Below are positions 23,136 to 35,563 of a stretch of DNA of 64,000 bases, one piece after another. Numbering within the stretch: position 1 is the stretch's first letter; the number at the start of each line of letters is the position of its first letter. Made by a program: the position numbers and the translations under genes. The notes beneath the pieces were generated by a model. It was not told the DNA's origin, did no database searches, and worked only from the letters and a program-made list of their open reading frames with translations. Source of the DNA: Solea solea (lineage: Eukaryota > Chordata > Actinopteri > Pleuronectiformes > Soleidae); assembly GCF_958295425.1 (NCBI RefSeq), contig NC_081149.1, positions 4,447,701-4,511,700 on the forward strand, read 5' to 3'.

Positions 23136-24287
23136 CATGACCTTACAATATTATTCTAACTGTCACAAACTAAAGAAAACAAACTAAACACTTGACTCTA
23201 ATCACATGTGTTTCCTGCCTCGTCTCCTTTCCTGATTTCCTTAAAGGTTTTACTAAATTGTTTCACATGTCATCATTTACAGTATATTACGTCAAATTAA
23301 CACCACAATCAGAATCTGTCATTGCACAAACACAACAAATGAAACCAAATGTAATTTAAGGTATAAAAGTAAAAAAGCTATATAAAAATGTATAAAAAAA
23401 ACAGAAATACATACAAATGAACACAGCCAAATGTAACACAGTATAGTTTCATGCGAGTAAATATAAAGTGTCCTAGGATGTGCAGTTTTTAGTGCAATGA
23501 CAGCTCGGTTTTTATTCTCTGTTTAGGTTCTGATGTCCCTGAAATGTCTCCCTGAGGAGGTTTGAGAGTGTGCACATGTGCACCAACAATGGACCACAGT
23601 GCATGCACAGTGCATACATGCCTGGGCTGACCATTACCTGTCATTTCATCATTAGGTACTCATGTTTTTCAGAACAGACCTCTCAACCAACACATCACGT
23701 CCTGCTCCTGTTTCAAAGTAAAAGCACTTACAGTTCCATGACACCATTCTATTTTGTTTTTGTTTTGTTTGTTTTTTTAAAGACAGTTTTGATGGGAAAT
23801 GTGTGACAGATGTGCTGCTTCATACTGAGCAGTCCTGTAAAGAGGAGTATTTAGAGTAGTTAAAAGAACGATTTATGATTTTTCAAAAGCAAACTCCAGG
23901 TAAGAGAGAGCAGAGGCTCCACAGCAGGTGAGCAGGAGACACCTGTGTGGTGTGAACTACAGAGCTGTGAGAGACACACTGCACATGCATCCAGTGTGTC
24001 ATTATAGTGTGCTTTACAGCTATGACATATCATGTTTTATATCTGTAACAAGGACTTTTTGTGTTTTAACCCCATGACAAGGTGTAATTTAATCTCAATC
24101 TGAAACAGTTGTATTGCCAAGTAGATAATAACTTACCTACTTTTGTTGTGGTATTTTGGTGCAGAACAAACACAGTAACAATACAATGAAATTAATGTTA
24201 AATAATGATTCAACACTGGGTCAATACAGATTAAAGCAGATTACATTTAGGTCATGTTAAGATCTTTCAAAAATATTGTCTACAAGA

Positions 24288-24480
24288 TGGTTTTAAAGTT
24301 AAAGGGACACTTCACCAAAAATATGTGGTTTTTTTTACTCATTTTCAGAGATAAATGTGATCATCACACGGCCGCTCTGAGACACACGTCTCATTCCCAA
24401 AACAACAGGAAGTTGATATTGAAAAATAAACAAAAACACTTTTGAAAATGAGTTGACGTCAAAGTCACTTCCCTCTTCAC
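24288..24480. repeat. MITE-like fragment
   Basis: It starts ttaaagggacacttcacc, close to an end common in short fish DNA transposons. The other end was not identified. Confidence 0.35.
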
Positions 24481-27070
24481 TGAGTTTCTGTAAATTATAA
24501 CAAGTGTTATGAGTAAAAGATCTTCAATAAGAACATAAATACTATCGCAGCACTGTAAGAGAATGTGAAATAAACAAACACAGCAGCATCACAAAGAGCC
24601 CTTTAATGAACGTCTATGATTCTTCTTCATAAGAAAGAGGTGGGGCGGTCCCTGAGCGCCTCCTACTGACGAGCCACCACTGGCTGATAGACTTAATGAT
24701 TACTTTTGTTAATATATAAAAGTTACCCATATCATTTAAAATGTGAGTTTGCACAGAAACTTACAAATGCAACATCTGATCGTGGGAAGTGGGTCGATGT
24801 TTCACTCCAGCTTGATTACAAAGTGCTGGAGCTGAATTTAAAGTCCCGCACATGTTACAACCGTCTGTCTCTTTACTAATTGCAGAGGCCAGGATGCCTT
24901 CACAGTGATTTATGTGGTGCTCAGTAGGATAAATGTGTCAGAATCATCAATCTCATTTCTTTTAGAAGAGGAGCAATTAGCAGACGTAACCTACGGCCAG
25001 AGAGCAGTTAAACCAACAGCTGTTTATTAGCTCTGAAGGACACAACTCTTCCAGCAGTTTATATTCATATCCACAACAAATTGCTCACCAAAATCCCTCA
25101 TTAGATGCAGTGACTGGAGCACTCGACTTGCATATTTGTGTATTTCTTCATATAGTTTCATTTTAATTGGATGACTGTACTACTGCAACACACTGACAAG
25201 CTAATCTCAGCAACTTATAGACTTTACAATAAACTTTCCATACAGTGAGCGTGTCCATGTGCTCTGTAGTGTTCTGCAAAAGTTCAAGCTCTTCGTTCAA
25301 ATGTGACATTGTCTCAAGAGTGTTCATAGGTCAGTAGTATCTCTTGGTCTTTGGGTCATTATGTCTCATAGGGATTTCAGTCTTTTTTCTACCCACTTAT
25401 TAAAAAAACTGCCTTATCTATATTTAATGGCAGCAGATATTTAACTTGCCATGTTTGCTAAGGCTAACAGAAACCCACTCTGCACTGATAAACAATTAGT
25501 CCACATAAATAATGGTGCTATTACAGAAAAGAGACAAACCACTTGACTTTGTTTTGAATAAAAGTCAAGCATCAATGCTTTCTAACAGCCAACATGGGAC
25601 ATATATCTTCCAGTCATCTTGTGACAGTTGGGAATTATGACAATTTCAACAGATCTTTGACATATAAATCAGAAATGTGCAGTGAAAAAAACCTTATTTT
25701 GGGCCAAAGTCACTGATTAATGCTAGAAAAGACAACTTTTCATCTTAAAATTGCTGATATGTTGTTAAAACTGATAGCAGAGTGTAATGGTGATATAAAC
25801 ATGACACAATCTGGGTTTATACTGATCAGCCACAGCATTAAAAAATATTGCAGCTGGTTTTACTTCTCTGTGAATTCTGTTTTGAAAGATTTATTTCTGA
25901 ACCATTAATAACGTGATGTCAAAGTTGTTCTGTAGGTTCAGTTGATCTCAACATTTCTAAAGACTAGAACAATGGCAAACAAATTCAGAATGACAAGGAA
26001 CTGCATCACTTCACATTCTAAACACTGCAGAGAAGAACATTCACACAAAAGTTTTCTGCTGCTGCTTTAAGTGCTTTTATCATCCTCAATCCATATTATG
26101 TTTAATGTCCAAAGTGAACTTACAGCTCACAACCCATTCATTTAGATAGAAGCCTGGTGTTGCTGCCAGAGGTGTTACCAAGATGGCTGCCAAGTAGCAA
26201 GACTTGATTTATTTATGGATATTTTACATTTAATGACACAAACGTCCACCGTCATGCTTTCACGATGTGAACAGTCGATTCATTGCATCAACACTGGACC
26301 TGCTGTAATGGCCTCCTGACCAGCTGTGGTTTCCTGCCTGTAATGCGATGAATGTTGTCAGTGCATTTACAGTGCAGCCAACATACTGTTGTATACATCA
26401 CACCAAGTCTCTTACCAGGGAGTAAGCGAGAGAGCTGCTGACCTCACAGCTTTCTTAAAGGACTTGAATGGATGAAAACTGTCCCTGTCGGTGTGTGAGT
26501 GAGAGTTAAAGTCATTCTGTTAAGATATAAAAGCACTACTGTATAAGCAAAGTACCATTACCATATATTCTCTGGTGTCACAAGCAACAGAGACCATGAT
26601 CATGGAGCATTCATAATAAAACCTGCAACAAATCTACGTGTCAGAAAAGGAAAAGGATAGAGAAAAAAACATCATCTAGTGTTGCAGTTGCAAAGTCTGG
26701 GCTACTGTACAAACATGATGCTACTGGTAACAATGAAGACCCTCTCCCTATGTAATATAAAGGGCTTCATCTACATGGTCACGGCACGACCTGACCTGCC
26801 TCTGCACAGCGTGTGTTTTTTTGCTTTTCCATTAGTGATCGTACCTGCTACTTCTTTAATAACTGCTCTGAGCTGAGGCGATACTATAGCGTAGCGTTGT
26901 CAGAGACATGAGCAAGAATCAAACTGTAGATCAATTAAAAACACTCAATTATCCCAAAAACACATGTTCAATGGCCAATGGAGTGGAAACAAAGTCCAAC
27001 TTTTTGTGATAATATATAACAATGATGACATTTCATAGAATTCCAAAATAAAAGTGTTTGGTTTTATATT

Positions 27071-27132
27071 GAATTCTATTCTATTCTATTCTATTCTATT
27101 CTATTCTATTCTATTCTATTCTAATCTAATCT
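27071..27132. repeat. (ATTCT)n pentanucleotide
   Basis: About 12 units after a ttttatattg lead, a pattern often generated from a LINE tail. Confidence 0.95.
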
Positions 27133-27638
27133 CAGTCCTTTGTAAGGACGGGGCACATCATGAGGTGAAGCAATGGATGATTAAATCCACATGACAGCAG
27201 TAATGCAACATTTCAAATATTAATTGCTGTTAAATGTCACTAACAACCAACACATATTAAATACAGTGTAAACAATATAATGAGGAAGACATAATAATTG
27301 ATATATTTCATTTCTCCTGATTGATCCCCTCTAAATCCTACAAAAGAAGCAAGTATGTGAAAAGTATTGTCATTTCTATCTCTGCCTCTGTTTCTGTTAT
27401 TAATCCTTAAATGACTCAATAATCCAGATATTAGTCCTTTATGAAGCCACTGTGAACAGAAACGGGTCAGATTTTCTTCTTCGTCTGAACCAACAAACCA
27501 TGATTAGAGAAACAGTTTCTCTAGATTCATGTGTGTGTTCATTTCACACTTAGACTGAACCATCTGTGGCCAACTGGCTTTGTGATGTGAATCTTAATAC
27601 TGATAAGTGGCTGAAGGACAGCATATAGCACACATGTA
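27133..27638. other. unique sequence
   Basis: Nothing recognised. Confidence 0.35.
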
Positions 27639-27776
27639 GTGTGTGTGTGTGTGTGTTTATTTATATCTTTGTAAGGGCCAAAAAAATCCATTTTGACCTT
27701 GTTAGGATTAGGATTAGGTAAGGGTAAGGGTTAAGGTGAGGTACTTTGGTACTTCTATGATGTGTCTTCACTAACA

Positions 27777-27823
<47 letters not shown>

Positions 27824-28242
27824 ACTTGTCTCTGTCATCTCTTTAGGACATTTTCCAGCATAAACACAGATCTTGTCGGGACCAAAACCTGATCCTTATG
27901 ACGCAGAACCTCATTTCTAAGTTACTGGTTAAGTAAAAGTAAATTTGTAAAGTTAAAGTTAAGGATTAGGCATTAACTGCTTATGGTTATGAATAGAGCT
28001 TTAGTTTGGCTGTCTAAGTGAATAAAAGATAATGTAGGACAGATGGATAGCGGTGTAAACCTGTGCGTGTGTGTTCTTGTATTTGTTGCCTCTTTGGGAA
28101 TTGTTCTTGTCAGGACCAGCAGTCCTCATGGGGACCAAAACCTGGTCCTAATCAGGCAGTCAGTTAGTCCTAACGCTTTGTTTAGTTTGTCCAATCGATG
28201 GAAGCCAATGCAGTGCCTTACAAGGCACAACTGCATGTTCAA

Positions 28243-28278
<36 letters not shown>

Positions 28279-28294
28279 CAGGGAGGGAGGGAGG
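27639..28294. repeat. GT-microsatellite-linked composite repeat
   Basis: Three GT runs (27639-27656, 27780-27820, 28242-28277) alternate with related spacers: ggaccaaaacctgatccttatg... aacctcatttctaagttactggtt, and ggaccaaaacctggtcctaat... gtttgtccaatcgatggaag. The same spacer recurs at 52466-52717 and a related one near 60205-60400. The last GT run is followed by (ggga)n. Confidence 0.75.
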
Positions 28295-28785
28295 GAGGCT
28301 GTCAGAATGATTAATTCCCTGTTAGAATGACCCCATGCTCATCTCTGTCTACTTCCATCTATCCTTATTCTTTTTTTTTCTTGTCTCATCTCTTGCAGCA
28401 GCGTGACTTTTTCTCCACTTCACTCTGTTTCCTGCTTTCCATAATCACAACTTCCCTTTGCTTCATTTTCTGATGGAAAAAGCCGAGTGACTTTTAGTTC
28501 ACAGTGACTCAGGACTTGTCTCTTATGGTTCATCTGAAAAGAGAATTACAATGACCTAATTCCCAGTAAATATCACATTTGATCTTACTGATGGTGAGAT
28601 AAAGTACTGATTTTACTGATTTACTCTTCCTGGACTTTGGTTCGGGGGAGTGAGCAGAACAAAGCAGCTAACTGAATTTCCCTGTCACAAAGGCTGACTG
28701 ATGTGAGATAAAGTGGTAAACATATAGGACATCATAGATGTAAGCTGACATAGATAGGTGAGACATATAAACATTGCATTGTTGT
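28295..28785. other. unique sequence
   Basis: Nothing recognised. Confidence 0.35.
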
Positions 28786-28866
28786 CCACTTGTCCCACCT
28801 GTCCCATCTGTCCCACCTGTCTCACCTGTCCCATCTGTCCCACTTGTCCCACCTGTCCCATCAGTC
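28786..28866. repeat. 9-bp minisatellite
   Basis: Units of cccacctgt / cccatctgt, about 9 copies; it encodes a spurious C-P-T/I repeat. Confidence 0.9.
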
Positions 28867-29198
28867 CCTGCTGCGACTCAGCACAGAGAGCATGCAGAGC
28901 ACAGTCATTAGGATGTAACTATTCCTTTGAGTTGTTGTCTTTTTTAAAATAATGATCATTTAAGTGTAAATTCTATACGGACAAAAAAAATTAACTGATC
29001 AGCAGAAACAGTAATTGGCTGCTCAACATAAAACGTTTATTGATTTAAGAGCCATTTGAAACATCTCTGCTCCAACCAACACTGAAAAAAATCAATCAAT
29101 AAAACCGCTAATTAACTTTCAAAATGTTTCCCATCAAATATCTAACTGTTTATTCGTTAAGGCAAATGTCTGCTGACATTAGACACTGCTGACACTCA

Positions 29199-29283
29199 CT
29201 CACTCACTCACTCACTCACTGGACAGGTCACCAGTCCATCACAGGACAAACACACAGAGATGAACACTCACACACTCATGCAC
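29199..29283 (-). mobile_element. SINE A tail fragment with (CACT)n
   Basis: A cact run is followed by ggacaggtcaccagtccatc, acaggacaaacacacagaga and tgaacactcacacactcatg, part of the SINE A body. Confidence 0.6.
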
Positions 29284-29950
29284 CACATGCAGGTTTTCTA
29301 TTATTTCATGAAATTTCATTTTGAAACAATACAACACATAATCTGGCTCTCACCAGGTCTCCAAGGCAACGTTCAAACCAGATCTAATGGATGTGAAATG
29401 CAGTCAAATTACAGGGAAATCTGTGTGAATCGTCTCTTGGCTTCAAAAAATGAAAGTGAGCTTCTCCTTCAGCAGAATGTAATCATGAAGACGTGGTTCA
29501 GACTGATAATAGTAATAGAGACCAGATCTCAGGTGGATCGTGCCGAGTCCAGGTCTGAATGCTCCTGAATGTGTCCTGATATCCAATCACATGGTGGGAC
29601 AAGGACATGTGACCTCATTCCTGAGCATGAAAGGATGCAATCCATCCTCAGGACAGATAAGAGAGCAGCTCCTCACCTCACGTTATCTGATCATTTATTT
29701 GCAGCAACTGCCACAATATTAGCATTGAATGTCATAGGATTCCTTAGTTAAACTAATGGTGAAACCAAACATATTTCATGTAACAGCAGCTGGAGAACAG
29801 CTGTGATTCTCTTCCTCTCTGACACACACACACACACACATCTGCACAGTAAGACTCCTTAAAAACATCATTTTGTTCTTGTTAGTGATGATGTCACAGT
29901 GTATTTGAATAAAGGCTGTGGGCAGATCCACATGTGATCTGACCGGAGGC
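29284..29950. other. unique sequence
   Basis: No gene recognised; a CA run lies at 29823-29840. Confidence 0.35.
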
Positions 29951-30556
29951 CCTTAAAGCTGCGGTTAGTGAGTTATTTTTGGGCTAACTGTTGCCTCACG
30001 CCCTGTCTCTTGCTGCTGTTCACATTTCCCTCCTTTCTCCAGGAGCTTCCTCCACCTCTTTTTCAAGTTCTGGCAACTGATTGGATTAAAGTTTCTCCTG
30101 GATTTCCTGTCAAGAGTTTTGAGATTGAGAGACCCGAAGCGTCAAGGCTTCTAGAGCCAGTATCAGCTATAAGATCAAGGCAGCAATAGTGTTTAATGAC
30201 TATCTGAGCACGCGAGGGGCCACACAAGGAAACATCAGATCGGCCAGAATTGAAAAACGCAGAAGCATTCAAAATGGATGGCAACCGACATGGTCATGGA
30301 CATGGACATGGACACGGACATGGACACGGACATGGACATGGCTCCACGGCTGGTGTTTGCCGTCGCTGCTGAAAACAAATGCAAGTGAGAGTCAGCGGTG
30401 AGTTTTTACGACAGTGAGGATAGAGCGGTAAACAATGGATGGATGTTTATTGCGGTGTTGTGAATAATACATAATCTGAAACTGTAGGGGGAGCTCTGTC
30501 GATAAAAAGGCACAACCATGACCAAACTGGCAAATGTCTGCTTTAAAGTTGTCAGA
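29951..30556. mobile_element. short DNA-transposon-like repeat, copy 1
   Basis: The left end is ccttaaagctgcggttag, and the right end inverted is ctttaaagcagacatttg, so imperfect terminal repeats are likely. Its interior (30158-30520) aligns with 49583-49925: agatcaaggcag, ccagaattgaaa, tccacggctggt, aaacaaatgca, ggtaaacaatggatgga and ctgtagggggagctc are shared in the same order. Confidence 0.6.
30282..30343. repeat. (GGACAT/GGACAC)n hexamer repeat
   Basis: About 9 hexamers; in one frame this reads (His-Gly)n. Copy 2 of the host repeat, near 49745-49780, has no such expansion. Confidence 0.9.
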
Positions 30557-33500
30557 ATACAGATCTATTTAACACAGATTATATTTATTAAAGTATTTCA
30601 CCCATAGTAACTTCAATGACTTCAATGTTGCATCAAAACTTAAGTGAAATTTAGTAGAGTAGAACTTCAACGTCTTTATGATCACTAATGGATTATTATA
30701 TCAAACACACACACACACACACACACGCTGTCCAGCCCATTAGTAAAATGTCAACATGCTGCAGGTGTGAAGGCTGTCATTTGTCATACTTGACGGTCTT
30801 ATCACACCTTTCTTTACCTCAAATACGAAGGTCACTCTCTCATCGTGTCACATGTAAATAGAGTTGAATTGCACCGCGACACGTTGACATATGATAAACT
30901 ACAGAATGTGAGACGATGATCGGCTGTTAATGATCATCCATCCCTGCTTGTATTAGAATGACTGATGACAGGCTGCCAACACAGTAAATGTGACGCTGGT
31001 TTGGAGATTAATAATGAGGAGGTGAGTTTGTTTAAGACAACAGTTACTGTTTATTATTAGCTGCCCACGTTATTATGTCTTTATAAACAACTTTTTGCTG
31101 TGTCCTCATGACCAAAAAACCAACACTGCATTGACTGATGGACTGATAAGCTGACACTGGTTAACACACCGCGGTAATCGTGAGATTTTAACCAGTCGCC
31201 GCAGATGTCAGCAGATGTCAGCAGATGTCAGCATGTCTGATCCAGAGGTTGTACAAAATCATTGTAAAGAGTGTGCAACCAAATAAAGATTAAAGACAAA
31301 CAAGTATAAAGTTGACTTATTTTTAAGTAATATTTTCAGCTATTTCACAGAAATCATCTTCCTCAGTGGATCATCTACCCTCATCTTTGTCCTCTTGGAC
31401 CTCAGGGTTTTAATTTGACAAGCTTTAAAGCTGAATCACCTATTAAGAATTTCTCAGCAGGATTATTAAAAAAAATAGTTTTGTTAGACTTTTTTCTTTG
31501 ACATATTTCTCATGAAATAATGCAGAAAAACATCAGTAATGTGAACAGTTAAAATGTGAATTTAATGGAGGCAACACGTCACAACAATCACAACAGCTGC
31601 TCTTGTAAACTAACTGCAATGACTTAAGCTGTGAACAATGTAACATAACATCATTCATGAAACTTGGAGCTGTGTGGTGCAGGAACAGCAGCAGCAGCAG
31701 CTGTGACTGACACGTGTGTGTACTGTATGTAGTCAGGCAGTGGTTCAGAAATGACTTGATTAATTTTTCATTTAAGCACAAGAGGCCAAAATTGATTGTG
31801 TAGCCCTACTGAGGAGGTAGCTGCCTACAGTAGTAACTATAGAATTCACTTGAGAATTTAAGCATATGAATGGTTTCTTTCATTTAAAAAAAAAAAAAAA
31901 TCAAACATGTTTCCAGGGGCCTGAGAAGATACAATGCAGACAAAAGGGAGAATTCACAAATCAGTAAAACTGAGCAACAGAAGTCATCACTCTGTAATAA
32001 CCATGCAAATTAAATTAATGAATTATTAAGGAGTAATAAATATAAATTTGTCTCCTCAAATTAATGAATAATTCTTTACGAAACATCTTTTATTTACAAT
32101 GATTCCTCTTTTCTCAGTTTACATTTGAAAACAAGTGTGTAGACGGTTCAATCTGGGATTAAGGTTCCCCTGTGTCTGCAGATCATTTAATCAGCTCCTG
32201 CTCAGAACACGCGTGAACAGATGTACACGCCTTGTATAAGGATCACGTTTGTACTTAAACCGAGACCCTGCACACGCTCCACATCTGAGGTTGTGAAATC
32301 CTTCCCGTGTGTGTGTGTGTGTGTGTCTATATGAACGTGGGAAAACAATGGAAAGGAAAAGTATGCACATGTATCCTGTGAACTTCCAAGCAACAAAGAA
32401 ATCTGTTGCTGACAGTGGAGCCAAAACAGCCAATCTGTTGTGCAAGAGCATTTGAAGAAACACACCACGCTGACGCTTGAGCATCAGATAGTCTGGCCAT
32501 GATAACACACACACACACACACACACACAGGCTAATTCAAAGTTATCCAGTTGAGTTTTCGCATTAATCTGCACGTACTTACACCCACACGCAGCACAAA
32601 CACATGCGCTCACGTTTGGCCTCAGCTTTTGCTCTCATTTATCTCACACACACACACACACACACATGCTTCCCATCCCTCTCCATCGCTCCCCTCTCAG
32701 CATACTCCCAAACAGTCAGTCGCCAGGACAGATGGCTATGCTATGTGCACTTGCTCAGCAGATGCACAAGAGCATTAATCATGAAACAAGACTCATACAG
32801 AGGATTTAACTCTTACTGCAGTTGTGCTGCGCGCCGTAAAGAGACCGGGACAGATTCATTTGTCTCTCGCACATCACTGACAGTTAGGTCTTTTCCAATA
32901 GCGCAGATGCAGACATGGCCCATCACACCAAAAGGAATTGGTTATTTTAAGACCCATCTGATATATTAGACAGAAAGCTGACTGTTCGACTGATTACTGA
33001 ATACATTGCTGTTTAAATATTCCAGAAATGTACTTCTACTGGTCAGATACTTTGCAGTAATAATGACAAATCACATCCACGTATTCTGTAGAAGACGAAC
33101 ACGGGCAGAATTCACAGTTCTTTATTTGTTACCATGAGGCGCTGCCACACGCTAATGTATGCGCACTTTCTAAATGTGAGAATCTTTGGTTAAAAATGGC
33201 ACATGGTGAGTTTTTCTCTGGCCAGCAGCCTGACGAGCTGGCACTCACACAATCACTTCATTGTAATGGTTCTTGGGCGTCATGGAGAAATCCTCTGCAG
33301 GAGGAGGAGCCTGGGAATGAGAAGCAAAGCAGATTCAAGTCTATTGTGTTTTGACAGTGTGTGTTATGTAAAGCAGGAGTTTGGGATCTTCTTCTTCGAT
33401 GCTGGGCAATCAGTCCATGTACCAGCATAACATTAAAGTGGGTATGTAAAATAAAAGTATGGACGCCTGATGATATCTTGACACACTGGCAGCAAACGCT

Positions 33501-34908
33501 GAAACAGCCACTTTTTATTCTACATGGGCATCACCTTTGTCCCAATAGCCCCAGCAATGTATTACCTGTTATTTTTCCCACCTTCTGCAGTTGATCTGAT
33601 TCAATATTGCCTCAGTTTCCATAGCAACCTGCACTGGATGAATTCACATGGCTGAAGTTGCACAAGAATCGGTACACTAGCAGAGTGCCGAAATTACCTT
33701 TCACTTTTCAACATCACAGAAGACGGTGAAAATGAGAGAGGTACGACTTAAGACAAGGTCGGCCCTCAGAGATCTCATTACTAACTACAACACGTGGCAT
33801 TCAAGATACACGGTGTACGATTTGGCAACATCCATTGATGAGGTTGAATATCACCTCACCTCACCTCACCTCACCTCACCTGCAAAGTACATCCATGTGC
33901 AAATACACATGGATGTTATTTCTGTTTCTGTGGAGATAGAATTACTTTGTTCACAAATGTGTCTGTTTCCATTTGTGTGTGTGTGTCGGCGTGTGTAGAT
34001 GTGTGTCTGTGCATCAGTGTGAGTGACAGGTACAAAGATAAAGAAAAGAGCTGGGAGGAATCAATGCAGTATATACGCCCGGGTGTAACGCGACACTTTA
34101 ACGATGTGAAAAGAAGAAATCATGTGTCGATCAGCTGATACTGTGGCAGCGGCAGCAAATAAAAACGTTTGCCTCTTTATTGGAGGACGAGTGCTTTCGT
34201 TTCTCCAGGAACCTGCAGCGGGTCAGAGGACGTCTTTACTGCGTGGCTCTGAGGACATTAGTCGAGGACATATTACATATTCATATATGTAAAAGAATGC
34301 ATTCCTTTCCACATGTGAATGGGGTTTGAGTGGTTGGATATGGAGACACATTCAGGTGCACCGGGTGCATTGACTGGATCTCTCAGGACGGAAGTTAATA
34401 CCACGTCTGGGACATGGGGACCAGAGAGTTTCCGAGCTTTGACACACTGATGCTAAACTAAACTAAAGGAGGATTTTACTTTTACCATTTGGGTTTTAAG
34501 AGTTTTTAAAGACTGTTGTCAGCTGTGACAGAAGTGTTTTCTTGGCTCAGCACGCCACCATCCGTGCTTCTCTTATCGGATTGCAAGGACTGTCTACGCC
34601 TCGTTAAAACCTTCATGCTTTGTGACCATTCAAGGTGCACGGAGTGGATTATGAATACTCTGAAAATCCCTCTAATGTGATCTCCATGACACATCGCACA
34701 ACTTCCTACATGTCTGGCTGTTTCATAAACTTAGTTGGAAGGGACAGTTTACTGTACAGCCAGTAGGGGGCGCTACTGCTGGTTGCTATTTTTCACTTAA
34801 TTTATAGTGTCAGTTAACGTTTTCCCAAGAAGTTAAAGTGGACATAAGGAACACACTGTACTAAGACATAAACTAACTTCAATAATGCGTCACCAGAGAC
34901 TGAGGAAA
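30557..34908. other. long unique interval with microsatellites
   Basis: CA/GT runs lie at 30704-30726, 32302-32326, 32503-32530 and 32645-32667. There is a 10-bp triplication (gcagatgtca) at 31203-31232 and a (CTCAC)n run at 33852-33880. Open frames of up to 140 codons at 32191-32969 run through the CA tracts and are not genes. A gggggcgctact word is at 34766-34777. Confidence 0.4.
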
Positions 34909-35165
34909 CATCCATCTACCACTTTATCGTCCACATGATCGTCCACATGAGGGTCAGCGATAGGCGGAGTCACACCCTGGACAGGTCACGGGTCCACCGC
35001 AGGGCCAACACACACACACACATGAACAACCATTCACTCACACATTCACACCAACATTTAGTGTGTCTGATTAACCTGTGCATGTTTTTTTGTGGACTGT
35101 GGGAGGAAACTGGGGTAAGTATCTTGATCCGATCAGGTCATCAACCACTACTCCACCATGTGTCA
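34909..35165 (-). mobile_element. degraded SINE A
   Basis: It keeps the tail (catccatctaccactttatc), gcgataggcggagtcacacc, tggacaggtcac, gactgtgggaggaaact and a decayed head (tcaaccactactccacca). The head B-box is lost. Confidence 0.8.
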
Positions 35166-35329
35166 ACATTGACAGTGGGACAGTTATGTATGAGTAGGTG
35201 TTTGTGCATGAGCACAGAATAATGCCGGTATAAGTGCAGCGTATTATTTCCATATTTTTGGAGAGTCTGGCAACCAGACACATGCAATGTTTTTAATTTG
35301 TTTTAAATGCTAAAGCTACACATATCATC

Positions 35330-35563
35330 TTCCATCCATCCATTTTCTACCACTGCATCCTCCACAGGAGGGTCGCGGGGGATGCTGTGCTGTGCCAATC
35401 TCAGCTGGGAAATAGGGCAATGGGCGGAGTCACACCCTGGACAGTTTGCCATCACAGGGCCACATAGAGACACACAGCCATTCACTGGTCAATTTAGAGC
35501 GTGAGAAGCTGGAGCAAACCCACGCACACAAGGGGAGAACATGCAACCTCCATGCAGAAAGAC
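35330..35563 (-). mobile_element. SINE A, lacking its tRNA-like head
   Basis: It runs from ttccatccatccattttcta through gggtcgcgggg, gggcggagtcacaccctgga and gtcaatttagagc to gggagaacatgcaac and stops at catgcagaaaga, just before the tRNA-like part. Confidence 0.8.

Larger units (their letters stand above)
22346..27070. other. long unique interval
   Basis: No gene was recognised. It contains a nested inverted repeat at 23086-23135, an MITE-like start at 24288 (aaagggacacttcaccaaaa) and a plausible conserved block at 24860-25060. Composition is AT-moderate with many stops on all frames. Confidence 0.4.

Noticed and set aside
27705..27735. Interstitial telomere-like sequence (ttagga/taaggg words)
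   Set aside because: Only a few imperfect units, not TTAGGG, and embedded in the GT-linked composite repeat.
32191..32969. Open frames of 75-140 codons on both strands
   Set aside because: They pass through three CA/GT microsatellites and show no domain or splice context.
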